DNA of 64,000 nt from Spirochaetaceae bacterium (GCA_002730875.1 PCBI01000002.1:236323-300322); one strand, 5' to 3'. Positions 46,591 to 55,165 are shown, counted from the stretch's first letter. Numbers and translations are program-made. Notes: generated by a model from the sequence alone, not told the origin.

Positions 46591-47432
46591 TCGGACCCCT
46601 TGATTCGAATTACATTCAGATTCCTGGATCGGTCGCCTCTGCGATGGGAATAGAAATGCTTGAAGCGGCTTTCGTCCAGAGCCTGCAAAGGATCCTTCAG
46701 TTGAAATGTTGCTTTTGCGGAACCGGCTCCCTTTTCCAGTTGAAGCGCCGCATTCTTGTACAGATCCAGAAGTGGCCGGCCCCGTGCCGATCGCTTCTGT
46801 TCGATAATAGGGAACTGGGCGGCCACCTCATGGCCTACTTCATAGGTGGAAGGACAGATGTAAGGTCCAGGAAAGACCGTAATGTTTGGGTCCACGTCCT
46901 GCTTCTCTCGCTTCATCTGTTCTACAAGAAAAGAGATCAGGTCAATGGCTCTTGGAAGTATGCCCCGGGAAAGACCGCGCCATCCACAGTGGATCACTCC
47001 TACAAGCGAATGCTCGCCTTCCGTTCCCGAATGGAAGAATAATGGCAGGCAATCTGCGGTGCGAATTACCAGGGCTACATCGGGCTCGCGGGTAATCATG
47101 CCATCCGCCACCGCAATAGGCAGGTTGGCGGATATGAAATCATGCTCGGTGATTCGAATAACGTCAGGGCCATGAATCTGTTTCAGAAAGAATATCTTTT
47201 CTTCTGGCAGATTCAGCTCGCTAGAGAGGAATTCCCTTTCGATGCCCTTTCTTGCCAGGGCCGCGTCCTGGATTCCATGGCCGCTGGCGTCGGGTCGCAG
47301 GTTTCGGTGCTCCGAGTCTTCCGGAATTCCGGAGGGAAACTTATCCTCCAGGTGCCTTAAAGCGTCCATGCCGAATACCCGGGCTTCAATCTTTCCAGTG
47401 GTGTAGGTATGGGAGCTCTGGGTCTGCATCAA
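46587..47432 (-). CDS. pgeF: Peptidoglycan editing factor / multicopper polyphenol oxidase family (PgeF)
   Basis: A YfiH/PgeF family protein of 281 residues. The metal-binding and catalytic features are present: RTADCLPLFF, VIHCGWRG with its His-Cys pair, FPGPYICPSTYEVG and a C-terminal FYSHRRGDRSRN. In E. coli this protein removes misincorporated L-Ser from the peptidoglycan peptide; relatives are described as purine nucleosidases/laccases. The stop overlaps the SspB-like start and its own start overlaps the upstream gene (47429) by four bases, giving a three-gene minus-strand operon. Confidence 0.87.
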   Translation of the reverse strand: MMQTQSSHTYTTGKIEARVFGMDALRHLEDKFPSGIPEDSEHRNLRPDASGHGIQDAALARKGIEREFLSSELNLPEEKIFFLKQIHGPDVIRITEHDFISANLPIAVADGMITREPDVALVIRTADCLPLFFHSGTEGEHSLVGVIHCGWRGLSRGILPRAIDLISFLVEQMKREKQDVDPNITVFPGPYICPSTYEVGHEVAAQFPIIEQKRSARGRPLLDLYKNAALQLEKGAGSAKATFQLKDPLQALDESRFKHFYSHRRGDRSRNLNVIRIKGSE

Positions 47433-48091
47433 TAACGGTTCCTTCTTTCTATCAGTGCTTTCTTCCAGCTATCGCTGATTCGCTCCATGTCGGAAATCTC
47501 TCGATCGGCCAGGATGCCTTCCGGAATCAGGAATTTGCCCAGATTGCTGTGCATGGGCTCTTCGGCAATGCTTTCCATTACAGAATCCAGCAGTGGCCGG
47601 GCGCGCTTCATTCGCCCTGCAGGAGCCGGACCCGACAGGAGCGGGCTTCCCATTTTTTGGATGGGTATGTTGCCGGCCGAAAAACTACCGGCAGGTTTTT
47701 CCAGTTCCTCGGCTGTGTGCGCTCCATAGATTCGTAGAGGGCATAGATAGAAGACCAGCATCTTGCGTTCCGGGATCCAGAGATGGGTCAGGCTATGACC
47801 GGCGCCTCCCACGAATTCGGGAAGCAACCAGATAGACTTCAGATCAAATTCGGGTACCAATCGGCGAACCGTGAGATAGTTACAGAGACCGGCGGGGCGA
47901 AAAAGGTATATGCCGGGATCCTGGGTTCTTACAGGAGAGTGGATCCAGATGGGCGACTTACGAAAAGGGCCGGCCCGAAGAATTTGACTTTCGGCTAGAT
48001 GCGTTCGGGAAGGGGCGCTGAGCCACTCCATCTTCTCCAGAATCTCATCTTCCAGCGCATCTATGTGTTCTTCCTCTCCCCCGGAGTACAT
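47429..48091 (-). CDS. Hypothetical protein upstream of pgeF
   Basis: A protein of about 220 residues that I do not recognise. It is soluble, with the stretches IWIHSPVRTQDPGIYLFRP and KSIWLLPEFVGGAGHSLTHLW and a basic C-terminus (WKKALIERRNRY). The frame is open to 48172, where it would collide with the trpF start. 48091 is taken as the start because it leaves about 80 bases for the two divergent promoters, but no SD was found. Translationally coupled to pgeF. Confidence 0.6.
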   Translation of the reverse strand: MYSGGEEEHIDALEDEILEKMEWLSAPSRTHLAESQILRAGPFRKSPIWIHSPVRTQDPGIYLFRPAGLCNYLTVRRLVPEFDLKSIWLLPEFVGGAGHSLTHLWIPERKMLVFYLCPLRIYGAHTAEELEKPAGSFSAGNIPIQKMGSPLLSGPAPAGRMKRARPLLDSVMESIAEEPMHSNLGKFLIPEGILADREISDMERISDSWKKALIERRNRY

Positions 48092-48171
48092 ACTTGCAGG
48101 ATTTTTTCCGGCGATACAATTGCAAGAAGGAAAGTGATTCCCCTTTTTTGCATCGGCGCCGAGCTTTGACA

Positions 48172-48840
48172 ATGGCTCTGATCAAGGTCTGTGGAAACCG
48201 TTTTGCGCTGGATGCCCACATGGTAGCCGGTTTTGAGCCGGATTACATGGGCTGGATCTTTGTTCCGGCCAGTCCGCGGTGTATTCCTGCCGTTGAGGCC
48301 GCTCGATTGATCGGCCAGATACGAATCCAGCACCCGGCAATAGGACATGTCGGCGTAATGGGAGGCATGGGGCAGGACGAGATAGTTAGACTCATCGCTT
48401 TGCTTCAGTCCGCTTCTCCGGCTGATGGATTCGTTCTGGATGCACTGCAGCTAATCGGAACCTCTTTGCACATGGAGCACACCTCCCAGATTCTACGAAG
48501 AAAAGGCCTGAATACTTCTCTGTGGCCAGTGCTCCGAGTAGGAGAGCCCGTGAGCGATGAAGACCTGATTTCTCTCTATCATTCGGATATGTATGTTCTG
48601 GATCGGAAGGTATCCCATGCGCTGGGAGGTACCGGCCGACAAATTGAGCTACCGTGGATTTCCCGGGTTACAATGCCGTATCTTCTGGCCGGTGGATTGA
48701 ACCATGAAAATGCCCGGGAAAGGTTTGAACAGACCGGGGCCCGGGGCGTTGATATCAGCTCGGGACTGGAAACGGGACATCCTGGACGAAAGGATCCGGC
48801 AAAACTGGAAAAACTCTTTGCTACATTCGGGAGAGCGTAG
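48172..48840 (+). CDS. trpF: Phosphoribosylanthranilate isomerase
   Basis: Tryptophan pathway isomerase (PRA to CdRP), about 222 residues. The barrel opens with LIKVCGNRFALDA, where the catalytic Cys matches KxCG of TrpF, followed by GWIFVPASPRC. It ends with PYLLAGGLNHENA and VDISSGLETGHPGRKD, the phosphate-binding hallmark. The catalytic Asp strand appears as FVLDALQL-like and VLDRK. The sequence is divergent but the catalytic pattern is kept. The open frame begins at 48094, but the conserved N-terminus fixes the ATG at 48172. The GNAT gene follows immediately. Confidence 0.85.
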   Translation: MALIKVCGNRFALDAHMVAGFEPDYMGWIFVPASPRCIPAVEAARLIGQIRIQHPAIGHVGVMGGMGQDEIVRLIALLQSASPADGFVLDALQLIGTSLHMEHTSQILRRKGLNTSLWPVLRVGEPVSDEDLISLYHSDMYVLDRKVSHALGGTGRQIELPWISRVTMPYLLAGGLNHENARERFEQTGARGVDISSGLETGHPGRKDPAKLEKLFATFGRA

Positions 48841-48842
48841 GA

Positions 48843-49301
48843 TTGAACGGCCTACCCAATAGATGCGCTGCCGGGCAAATGCTCAACTCCCGTTGGATGG
48901 ACTTGCTTCTGGAGGCTGATCCGTCCAGCGAGGCTATCCTTCAGTATGCGGCGCGAAGCCAGGCAGTTTTTTTCGAGGAGCGCGGCCGACCGGCGGCCAT
49001 TTGCCTTTTTGGTCCTTCAGAGGATGGAAATTGCACCGAGCTATTTAACGTTTCCGTGCACCAGGATTTCCGACGGCGCGGATTGGCCACCGCCCTGCTC
49101 GGGAACATTCTCGAAGACCGATCTCTGCGTCCGTTTCGCGTATGCACTGGTAGCGTAAGCTTCGACGCGCTGGCGCTCTATCAGAAGCTGGGCTTTCGCA
49201 TTGTGGGAGTGGACTCGGATTTCTTTACACGGAATTATTCTGAACCTCTGTATGAGAATGGGATTCAGTTGCGAGACCGAATCATCATGGAGCTGCACTG
49301 A
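48843..49301 (+). CDS. GNAT family N-acetyltransferase
   Basis: A 152-residue acetyltransferase. The acetyl-CoA binding motif A reads VSVHQDFRRRGLATALL (Q/R-x-x-G-x-G/A), preceded by an AAICLF strand and followed by LYQKLGFRIVG (motif B), typical of GNAT enzymes. The acceptor is unknown. The start is TTG two bases after the trpF stop; an ATG at 48879 is an alternative. Likely cotranscribed with trpF. Confidence 0.78.
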   Translation: MNGLPNRCAAGQMLNSRWMDLLLEADPSSEAILQYAARSQAVFFEERGRPAAICLFGPSEDGNCTELFNVSVHQDFRRRGLATALLGNILEDRSLRPFRVCTGSVSFDALALYQKLGFRIVGVDSDFFTRNYSEPLYENGIQLRDRIIMELH

Positions 49302-49515
49302 AATCATCCGATTCACGCAGCTGCGCCCTACTTCCGCTTTCAGACCTGCGGGTTTACGCGAACAAAAAAACCCTCTTTTTGAGCGGGGAGTCTAATTATG
49401 CGCAAATCTTCCTCTGGACACCGATTTGGCGTATCCTTCTATGGTGTAGGGCACCGGATTTTGCTCGAACTGCTTTAGAGCGCTGCATCGTACCACGTGA
49501 CAGGATTATACTGAA

Positions 49516-51951
49516 ATGGATTCCCGGCAAATACCCGAATTTCTCAGGGGGGAGGCCGATGTTTGCGAAGACATTGTAGCCATCTACCATGAGATGTTCA
49601 CCGCAAACACGGCGCCCAAGCTTCTCATTGATCCGCGGTCCGGGTTCGTGGTGGATGCCAATCCAGCCGCCCTTGATTTCTACGGCTATACGCTTTCACA
49701 AATGCGTGAGCTTCGCATTCAAGACATCAATCAGCTCCCACCCGAAGAGGTGGAACTGGAGATGCAACGGGCCCAGACGGAACAGCGCCGGTACTTTGAG
49801 TTCAAGCATAAAACTTCCAGCGGCGAAATCAAGTTTGTCAAGGTGTACTCGGGCCCCATGGAGATCCTGGGAAAAAGGTATCTGCATTCCATAGTCCACG
49901 ATTACACCGAACCTCAGCTATTGCAGCACCATCTGGAAGAATACAAGGAGTTATTCGATGCGCTGCCGGTGGGCGTTTACAGAAATGAACCAGGGGTCCG
50001 TGGGGTTTTTCTGGAAGCCAACCCGGCCATGGCCCGAATTTTTGATGCTGACTCCGTAGAGGAATTACTCAAACATCATGCCTGCGATCTCTACGAAGAC
50101 CCAGGGCAACGCGCCGAGTTTTCGGATCAGTTAATGAAGACCGGAACCATCGATGGCGCCGAACTGTCTTTGAAAACCCTTCGAGGACGAAGCATCTGGG
50201 TTTCCATTACCGCTGCCATGCGAACCACCTCCGATGGAGCCACGGTCTTCGATGGAATCGTGGAAGATATCACCGAGCGTAAGCGAAGCGAAAGCCAGCT
50301 CAGGGAAGCTGCCGCAGTGTTTGAGCATACCCAGGAAGGAATTGTCATTACAGATTCCAACGTCAGAATCACTGCTGTAAACCAGGCCTTTACCCGCATT
50401 ACAGGCTACGAAGAGCGGGAAGTCCTGGGCCGCAACCCCAGGATGCTGGCCAGCGGATTTCATGGAAAGGCGTTCTACGATTCCATGTGGGCTTCGCTGG
50501 AAAGCCAGGGATACTGGACCGGCGAATTGTGGAATCGTCGAAAGGATGGAAGCGTCTATCCGGAACTTGTTACGATTACCGAGGTAAGGAATCGCCAGAA
50601 TGAAATCGTCCAATATCTGGCAATATTCTCGGACATTTCCAGCATCAAGGATTATCAACACAAGCTGGAGAAGATGGCGCATTCGGATCCGCTCACCGGG
50701 CTTTCGAACAGACTACTTTTTGAAGAGCGCCTGGGACAGGCCATGTCGCTGGCCGATCGAACAAAAGAAAAAGTAGGCATTGTATTTCTTGATCTGAATA
50801 ACTTCAAGGACGTTAACGACAGCCTTGGTCATACGGTGGGCGATCGACTCCTGAAGGATGTGGCAGTTCGGTTAAGCGAAGCCATCCGATCCGACCAGAC
50901 CCTGGCCAGATTCGGAGGCGACGAGTTTCTGGTGCTGGTGCCGGGCCTGGAGTCCGCGGGCGAGGTAGCCGTGGTAGCGGATGCTCTGGTACAAACCATG
51001 GAAGCGGCGTTCAACGTAGATGAGCGTAAGATTGCCATCTCGGCCAGTCTGGGCATGAGCCTTTATCCGGATCATGCCTCCACCGTGGAAGAGTTGATCC
51101 AGCAGGCCGACACGGCCATGTATCGAGCCAAGAAAGAAGGAGTGCGTTACCGTTTCTACAGCCAGGATCTTACGGACGAGGCCATGAAGCGCATTCGTCT
51201 GGCATCCGATCTGCGAAGGGGCCTCGAACAGGGCGAATTCTTTCTGGAATATCAGCCACAGATTGATCTGGATACAGGTAAGCTGAACGGTCTGGAAGCG
51301 CTGATTCGTTGGAATAGCCGAGATGGCCTCATCGCCCCGGATGAATTTGTGCCTGTGGCCGAGCAGCTGGGTTTGATACTGCCCATAGGCGAATGGGTTA
51401 TGGAACAGGCCTGCGAGCAGGCCCGGACCTGGTTGGATCAGGGCCTGGAGATGAATCGGATAGCAGTGAACGTTTCGCCTGTACAGATTCAAAACGGCGA
51501 TTTCTCTTCCAGAGTCTTAAACATACTGGCGAGAACCGGACTGTTGCCGGAGCGGCTGGAGATCGAAATCACCGAGAATTCCCTGATTGGCCTGGACGCT
51601 TCCATCCTCGAGCAACTGCATTTATTGCGCGAGCAGGGGGTGCGCATCGCCATCGATGACTTCGGCGTAGGCTATTCGTCATTGAGTTATCTCAAAGATC
51701 TGCCGGTGGATCGCTTGAAGATCGATCGATCATTCATAGACGGCTTACCGCAAGACCAGGGGCTGGTGGCTATTTCGCGGGCCATTATTGCCATGGGACA
51801 GAACTTGAACTTTACCGTAATCGCCGAAGGAGTAGAAACCGAAGCGCAGCGTTTGCACCTCCTTGAATCCGGCTGTCATGAAGGCCAGGGCTTTCTCTTT
51901 GGTCGGCCCATGAAAGTCCAGCAAGTGGAAGGAGCCTATTTGAGGCGATAG
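49516..51951 (+). CDS. PAS-GGDEF-EAL cyclic-di-GMP signalling protein
   Basis: An 811-residue cytoplasmic protein without membrane helices. Three PAS domains (about 20-135, 140-265, 270-395) precede a GGDEF domain with an intact GGDEF at 467-471 and a C-terminal EAL domain with EAL at 594-596, DDFGVGYSSL and a KIDRSFI segment. Both catalytic signatures look complete, so it may make or degrade c-di-GMP depending on PAS input. Its stop codon lies inside a 20-bp tandem duplication. With the degenerate HD-GYP protein and kinase it adds to the signalling content. Confidence 0.9.
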   Translation: MDSRQIPEFLRGEADVCEDIVAIYHEMFTANTAPKLLIDPRSGFVVDANPAALDFYGYTLSQMRELRIQDINQLPPEEVELEMQRAQTEQRRYFEFKHKTSSGEIKFVKVYSGPMEILGKRYLHSIVHDYTEPQLLQHHLEEYKELFDALPVGVYRNEPGVRGVFLEANPAMARIFDADSVEELLKHHACDLYEDPGQRAEFSDQLMKTGTIDGAELSLKTLRGRSIWVSITAAMRTTSDGATVFDGIVEDITERKRSESQLREAAAVFEHTQEGIVITDSNVRITAVNQAFTRITGYEEREVLGRNPRMLASGFHGKAFYDSMWASLESQGYWTGELWNRRKDGSVYPELVTITEVRNRQNEIVQYLAIFSDISSIKDYQHKLEKMAHSDPLTGLSNRLLFEERLGQAMSLADRTKEKVGIVFLDLNNFKDVNDSLGHTVGDRLLKDVAVRLSEAIRSDQTLARFGGDEFLVLVPGLESAGEVAVVADALVQTMEAAFNVDERKIAISASLGMSLYPDHASTVEELIQQADTAMYRAKKEGVRYRFYSQDLTDEAMKRIRLASDLRRGLEQGEFFLEYQPQIDLDTGKLNGLEALIRWNSRDGLIAPDEFVPVAEQLGLILPIGEWVMEQACEQARTWLDQGLEMNRIAVNVSPVQIQNGDFSSRVLNILARTGLLPERLEIEITENSLIGLDASILEQLHLLREQGVRIAIDDFGVGYSSLSYLKDLPVDRLKIDRSFIDGLPQDQGLVAISRAIIAMGQNLNFTVIAEGVETEAQRLHLLESGCHEGQGFLFGRPMKVQQVEGAYLRR

Positions 51952-52293
51952 GAGCCTATTGAAGGCGATAGGAGCCAAGCCGAACCCAAAATCACAGTTC
52001 ACAAAGACTTCTTCTATTCTGGCTCGAGCGATTCTCGCTGACTTCTAAAAGGAGAGCGTCGCACGACTAATGCCCCGCATCGGTAGTGGATATTTTCCCC
52101 CGGGGGTTGCGCATCTTGCGCACTCCTGGCAACAAAGCAATGGCCGGGAGGTGGCTCTCCGCATTGGTATTGGGCCGATTCTTGCGCACTCTTTGATACA
52201 ATCCCTGTAGCGGGATGGTAAACGGCGTTTTTTTGATGGGTGGGAAGTTCCAGGGGTCCATTGGACCCCCGAAGTATTACGCCGTAGCCGGCA
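51952..52293. other. Spacer between convergent EAL and SET-fusion genes
   Basis: No gene supported. The first ~30 bases complete an imperfect tandem repeat (GGAGCCTATT...GGCGATA, 51927-51975) that spans the preceding stop. A direct repeat TCTTGCGCACTC occurs near 52112 and 52181. A small palindrome ATCCC/GGGAT (52201-52216) followed by AAAC/GTTT and a T7 tract near 52228 could be a weak plus-strand terminator. A perfect hairpin (52253-52269, GGGGTCC/GGACCCC) is the strongest structure. Confidence 0.45.
52253..52269. terminator. Candidate bidirectional hairpin between convergent genes
   Basis: Perfect 7-bp GC-rich stem GGGGTCC/GGACCCC with a 3-base loop, located between the convergent EAL and SET-fusion genes. 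It lacks a flanking T-tract in either direction, so it may act by pausing or may not be a terminator at all. Confidence 0.35.
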
Positions 52294-53196
52294 TTAATGT
52301 CTTAGATATATGTTTACGTTGTAATCCCTGGCTCCGAAGAACTCTGCCGCAAACTTCACGATCTCGGTAGGATTATACCAGGCACAGCTGAATACATCCA
52401 GATAAACCCGATTGGTAGCATTGGCAAAGTGTCCGCTAACAAGAGATGTTTCAATAAGTTGGACCAGAGAGTAACCGGCCACTCGTTCATCTTCGCCGAA
52501 ATGAACAATGGTAGGTTCTCCAAACCTTTTGACCTCTATGCGATCGCAGAGCTCCAGAGTAAAATCGTAGATCTTCTGTCGACTTCGGATGGTATCTCCG
52601 TCGCAATCGTGAAGGTCCAGAGCTGTAACCAGTCCCCAGGCGCCGGTTTCTTCGAACTGAAGTTTGCCCGCCAGGTCTTCCGGCTTAACATCCAGTTTCT
52701 TTTCCAGCCAGGAACTGAAGTACCCCTGGTATCGTTTCTGCAGTTCCGGGAGTTCCGGATCCGTGCCGCGAATGTTGCCGCGACAATGTGCAGAACCGCA
52801 ACCGCAGTAGAACTCCTGGTCATAGGTTTCCGCCATGGCGTAGTCAAACGTTAGCTCTTCGCCGGCTTCAATATCGCGCATGGCAACCAGGGCCACCTGT
52901 CCTTTGAAGCCCAGGTTGGGTTCGCAGGAATGATTGAAGTACTCCGAGTCGTCGACGTTTTCCAGGTCTGCCGGACCTATATACAGGCTTTCGTCTACCT
53001 GAAGCAGGTAATGACGTAGCTCGGAAGGAAGGGAAGCCAGTTGATCCTCACGGTAAATGGTTCCGCCCCACAACGCTACAAGCTCATCTTTTTTGATGGG
53101 TCTGGTAGCAAACACACCGCTTCCAGAAACGGGGGATTGCCTCATTTCTGCGGAATCAGACAGATAGGACTGTACTCTTTTTGTAGCAACGAGCAT
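52294..53196 (-). CDS. SET-domain methyltransferase fused to AdoMetDC-like domain
   Basis: A 300-residue two-domain protein. The N-terminal SET domain (about 15-145) has GSGVFA, the SAM-binding NHSCEPN (88-94), ELTFDY (114-119) and a post-SET zinc cluster CGCG....C (131-138), so protein-lysine methylation is plausible. The C-terminal half (about 185-300) resembles the adjacent SpeH. Ser243, Ser251, His256 and Cys271 correspond to SpeH Ser56, Ser64, His69 and Cys84 with identical 8/5/15 spacing, and YLDVFSCAWYNPTEI aligns with the SpeH ALDLFTC region. The residue before the cleavage Ser is Thr rather than Glu. It starts 11 bases after speH with SD AAGGAGG. It could be an active pyruvoyl decarboxylase, a prozyme-like regulator of SpeH, or a scaffold. 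Confidence 0.75.
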   Translation of the reverse strand: MLVATKRVQSYLSDSAEMRQSPVSGSGVFATRPIKKDELVALWGGTIYREDQLASLPSELRHYLLQVDESLYIGPADLENVDDSEYFNHSCEPNLGFKGQVALVAMRDIEAGEELTFDYAMAETYDQEFYCGCGSAHCRGNIRGTDPELPELQKRYQGYFSSWLEKKLDVKPEDLAGKLQFEETGAWGLVTALDLHDCDGDTIRSRQKIYDFTLELCDRIEVKRFGEPTIVHFGEDERVAGYSLVQLIETSLVSGHFANATNRVYLDVFSCAWYNPTEIVKFAAEFFGARDYNVNIYLRH

Positions 53197-53207
53197 GGGT
53201 GTCCTCC

Positions 53208-53627
53208 TTACTGGTGACCGGCCGTAACGGTGGCCTGTCTGAATTGGTGAAGTCTTTGGTTCTTGCGATAGGCCGGATCCATGAGGCCGCGTTGAATGTA
53301 TTCAACCACGACATCTCCGGGCTTGAAAACCCGCTTCAGCAGGTCCAATGCCTTCTGGATATCCATATCCTTGCTGCAAGTAAAAAGGTCCAGTGCGGCA
53401 TAGCCGAGCTCTGGCCAGGTGTGGATGCTCAGGTGGGATTCGGCGATAACCACCACTCCTGATACTCCCTGTGGACTGAATTTATGGAACCTCTGATCTA
53501 TGATCGTAGCTCCCGAAATGTCTGCTGCATCCAGCAGGGTTGTTTGAACCTGTTCGAGATTGTCCAGTATCTCATGACTGCACTCGTACAGTTCAATGAT
53601 GTAGTGTTCACCGAGCGGATCTTCCAT
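53208..53627 (-). CDS. speH: S-adenosylmethionine decarboxylase proenzyme
   Basis: Pyruvoyl enzyme making decarboxylated SAM, the aminopropyl donor for spermidine. The 139-residue class 1B protein has HKFSPQGVSG, the self-cleavage Glu63-Ser64 in AESHLSIHTWPE, His69 and Cys84 in LFTC. The ATG at 53627 follows a textbook SD (GGAGGGAGGTG). Spermidine synthase (speE) is not in the window. The SET/AdoMetDC-like gene follows in the same operon. A 27-bp inverted repeat lies ~45 bases upstream. Confidence 0.93.
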   Translation of the reverse strand: MEDPLGEHYIIELYECSHEILDNLEQVQTTLLDAADISGATIIDQRFHKFSPQGVSGVVVIAESHLSIHTWPELGYAALDLFTCSKDMDIQKALDLLKRVFKPGDVVVEYIQRGLMDPAYRKNQRLHQFRQATVTAGHQ

Positions 53628-53670
53628 TTCACCTCCCTCCAAATGGAGTTTCGCATGCGCGAATTTCAGT

Positions 53671-53697
53671 GCAAGTAAGCAAGCAACTTTTACTTGC
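53671..53697. promoter_or_regulatory. Inverted repeat upstream of speH (candidate operator)
   Basis: GCAAGTAA (53671-53678) and TTACTTGC (53690-53697) form a perfect 8-bp inverted repeat with 11-base spacing in the AT-rich speH promoter region. It could bind a dimeric regulator of the speH-SET operon or form a leader hairpin; the protein is unknown. Confidence 0.4.
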
Positions 53698-53754
53698 ATA
53701 GTAAAAAATATGAATTAGGACCTTCCCGAAGAAAAAAAAGTGGGAAAGCGGGCT

Positions 53755-53783
53755 GGCAAGGCCCCCGTAGGGGCTGTTTTGCC
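53755..53783 (-). terminator. Candidate korB terminator hairpin
   Basis: On the minus strand, GGCAA...TTGCC encloses GCCCC-TACG-GGGGC, starting at the last base of the korB stop codon. A run of eight T follows about 17 bases after the hairpin, further than usual for an intrinsic terminator, so strength is uncertain. Confidence 0.45.
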
Positions 53784-54793
53784 TAGTTTTCAATCATCCA
53801 GGTATCGCCGGAATGAATGAGCGCTTCCAGGTCTCCCTTACCTTTTTTCTGTACCACGGAATCAACCTGGTGTTGCACCAGCTCTTCGTAGACGGGTCTT
53901 TCAACCTGACGTAGGATTCCCATGGGCACTGGAAAATGCGGGCGGTCCAGTTGGGCGAGAGCGAAAGCGAAGGAAGGATCTTCTCGGGTCGCATCATGGA
54001 TGGTCACAGCGTCGGTGGCGTCTTCGGCGGGAACTACCCTGGCCTGGTAACCTTCCAGAAGCAGTCCCTTGTCCTTCTCTTTGCCAAAAAGCATGGGTTG
54101 CCGGTCCTGGAGGTAGACAGTGTGTTCATCCCGGGTATCTTTTGAGACCGATTCGTCAAAAACTCCATCATTGAAAATGACACAGTTCTGGTAGATTTCG
54201 ATGAAGGACGTACCTTTGTGCTCGTAGGCGGCTTTGAAGACATCGGTCATCATTTTCATGTCTTTGTCGTGGACGCGGGCTGCAAATGTGGCGCCAGCCC
54301 CAATGGCCAGAGACAGGGCCGAGAACGGATGGTCCAGGCTACCCTCCGGAGTAGACTTGGCTACGGTTCCTTCTTTGCTTGTAGGAGAGTACTGCCCCTT
54401 TGTAAGCCCGTAGATCTGGTTGTTAAACAGAAGTATATTGATATCCAGATTCCTTCGCAGGATGTGGATCAAGTGATTTCCGCCAATGGAGAGCGCATCC
54501 CCATCGCCGGTAATCATCCATACGCTCAATTCCGGTCGCATGAGCTTGAGTCCGCTGGCTACGGCCGGCGCCCTACCATGGATTGTATGAAAGCCATAGG
54601 TGTTCATATAGTAGGGAAAGCGCGACGAGCATCCAATTCCGGAAACAAATACAATGTCCTCTTTGGGCAGACCCAGTTCGGGCATGGTTTTCTGAATGGC
54701 GGATAGAATGGCGTAGTCGCCGCAGCCCGGGCACCAGCGCACTTCCTGATCGGATGCAAAGTCTTTCTTTGTTAAGGTTGTTGGATTGCTCAT
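53783..54793 (-). CDS. korB: 2-oxoacid:ferredoxin oxidoreductase beta subunit
   Basis: Beta (TPP-binding) subunit of a 2-oxoglutarate/2-oxoacid:acceptor oxidoreductase, 336 residues. Landmarks: VRWCPGCGDYAIL with Cys21/Cys24, SGIGCSSRFPYYMNTYG, HTIHGRAPAVASGLKL and the TPP motif GDGDALSIGGNHL to NNQIYGLTKGQ. It makes acyl-CoA, CO2 and reduced ferredoxin. The open frame reaches 55123 through the hairpin array, but the ATG at 54793 has the SD AAAGGAAT and gives the normal N-terminus. korA lies 385 bases upstream. Confidence 0.93.
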   Translation of the reverse strand: MSNPTTLTKKDFASDQEVRWCPGCGDYAILSAIQKTMPELGLPKEDIVFVSGIGCSSRFPYYMNTYGFHTIHGRAPAVASGLKLMRPELSVWMITGDGDALSIGGNHLIHILRRNLDINILLFNNQIYGLTKGQYSPTSKEGTVAKSTPEGSLDHPFSALSLAIGAGATFAARVHDKDMKMMTDVFKAAYEHKGTSFIEIYQNCVIFNDGVFDESVSKDTRDEHTVYLQDRQPMLFGKEKDKGLLLEGYQARVVPAEDATDAVTIHDATREDPSFAFALAQLDRPHFPVPMGILRQVERPVYEELVQHQVDSVVQKKGKGDLEALIHSGDTWMIEN

Positions 54794-54806
54794 TGTAATT
54801 CCTTTA

Positions 54807-55165
54807 GAGGTACGCTCGACCCAGTGCCTCCTGCACTGTGTCTCCCGTGACCAGTGTTGCGGCGCTCCGCGCCTTGCGATCCTCCTGATCGCTACGCTTT
54901 CTTCGAAAGCGAGGTACGCTCGACCCGGTGCCTCCTGCACTTTGCCTCCCGTAGCTCTTGTTCCGCTTCTCCGAAGCGGCAAAACTTCCTGTTTTGGTCG
55001 CTTTCTGTGAAAGCGAGGTACGCTCGGCGTTTGCCATCCTGGCAAATCGCCTCCCGTGCCAATGTTGCGGGCCTTCGGCCCTTGCAGACTCGCCGCTCTC
55101 GAACATCCTGTTCTCCGCGGCATTAGGACATCCAGTCCGTCATCGAGTCTGCAGAGGTACGCTCC
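54807..55165. repeat. 104-bp tandem repeats in korA-korB spacer
   Basis: The plus-strand word GAGGTACGCTCG recurs at 54807, 54911, 55015 and (one change) 55154. The first two intervals are exactly 104 bp and share internal landmarks (GTGCCTCCTGCAC, CTCCCGT, and CGCTTT/AAAGCG hairpins). The third is longer and more diverged. The repeats form the hairpin array described separately. Confidence 0.75.

Noticed and set aside
54794..55123. N-terminal extension of KorB through the hairpin array
   Set aside because: The extension is Arg-rich repeat translation without homology; a proper SD and family N-terminus occur at 54793.
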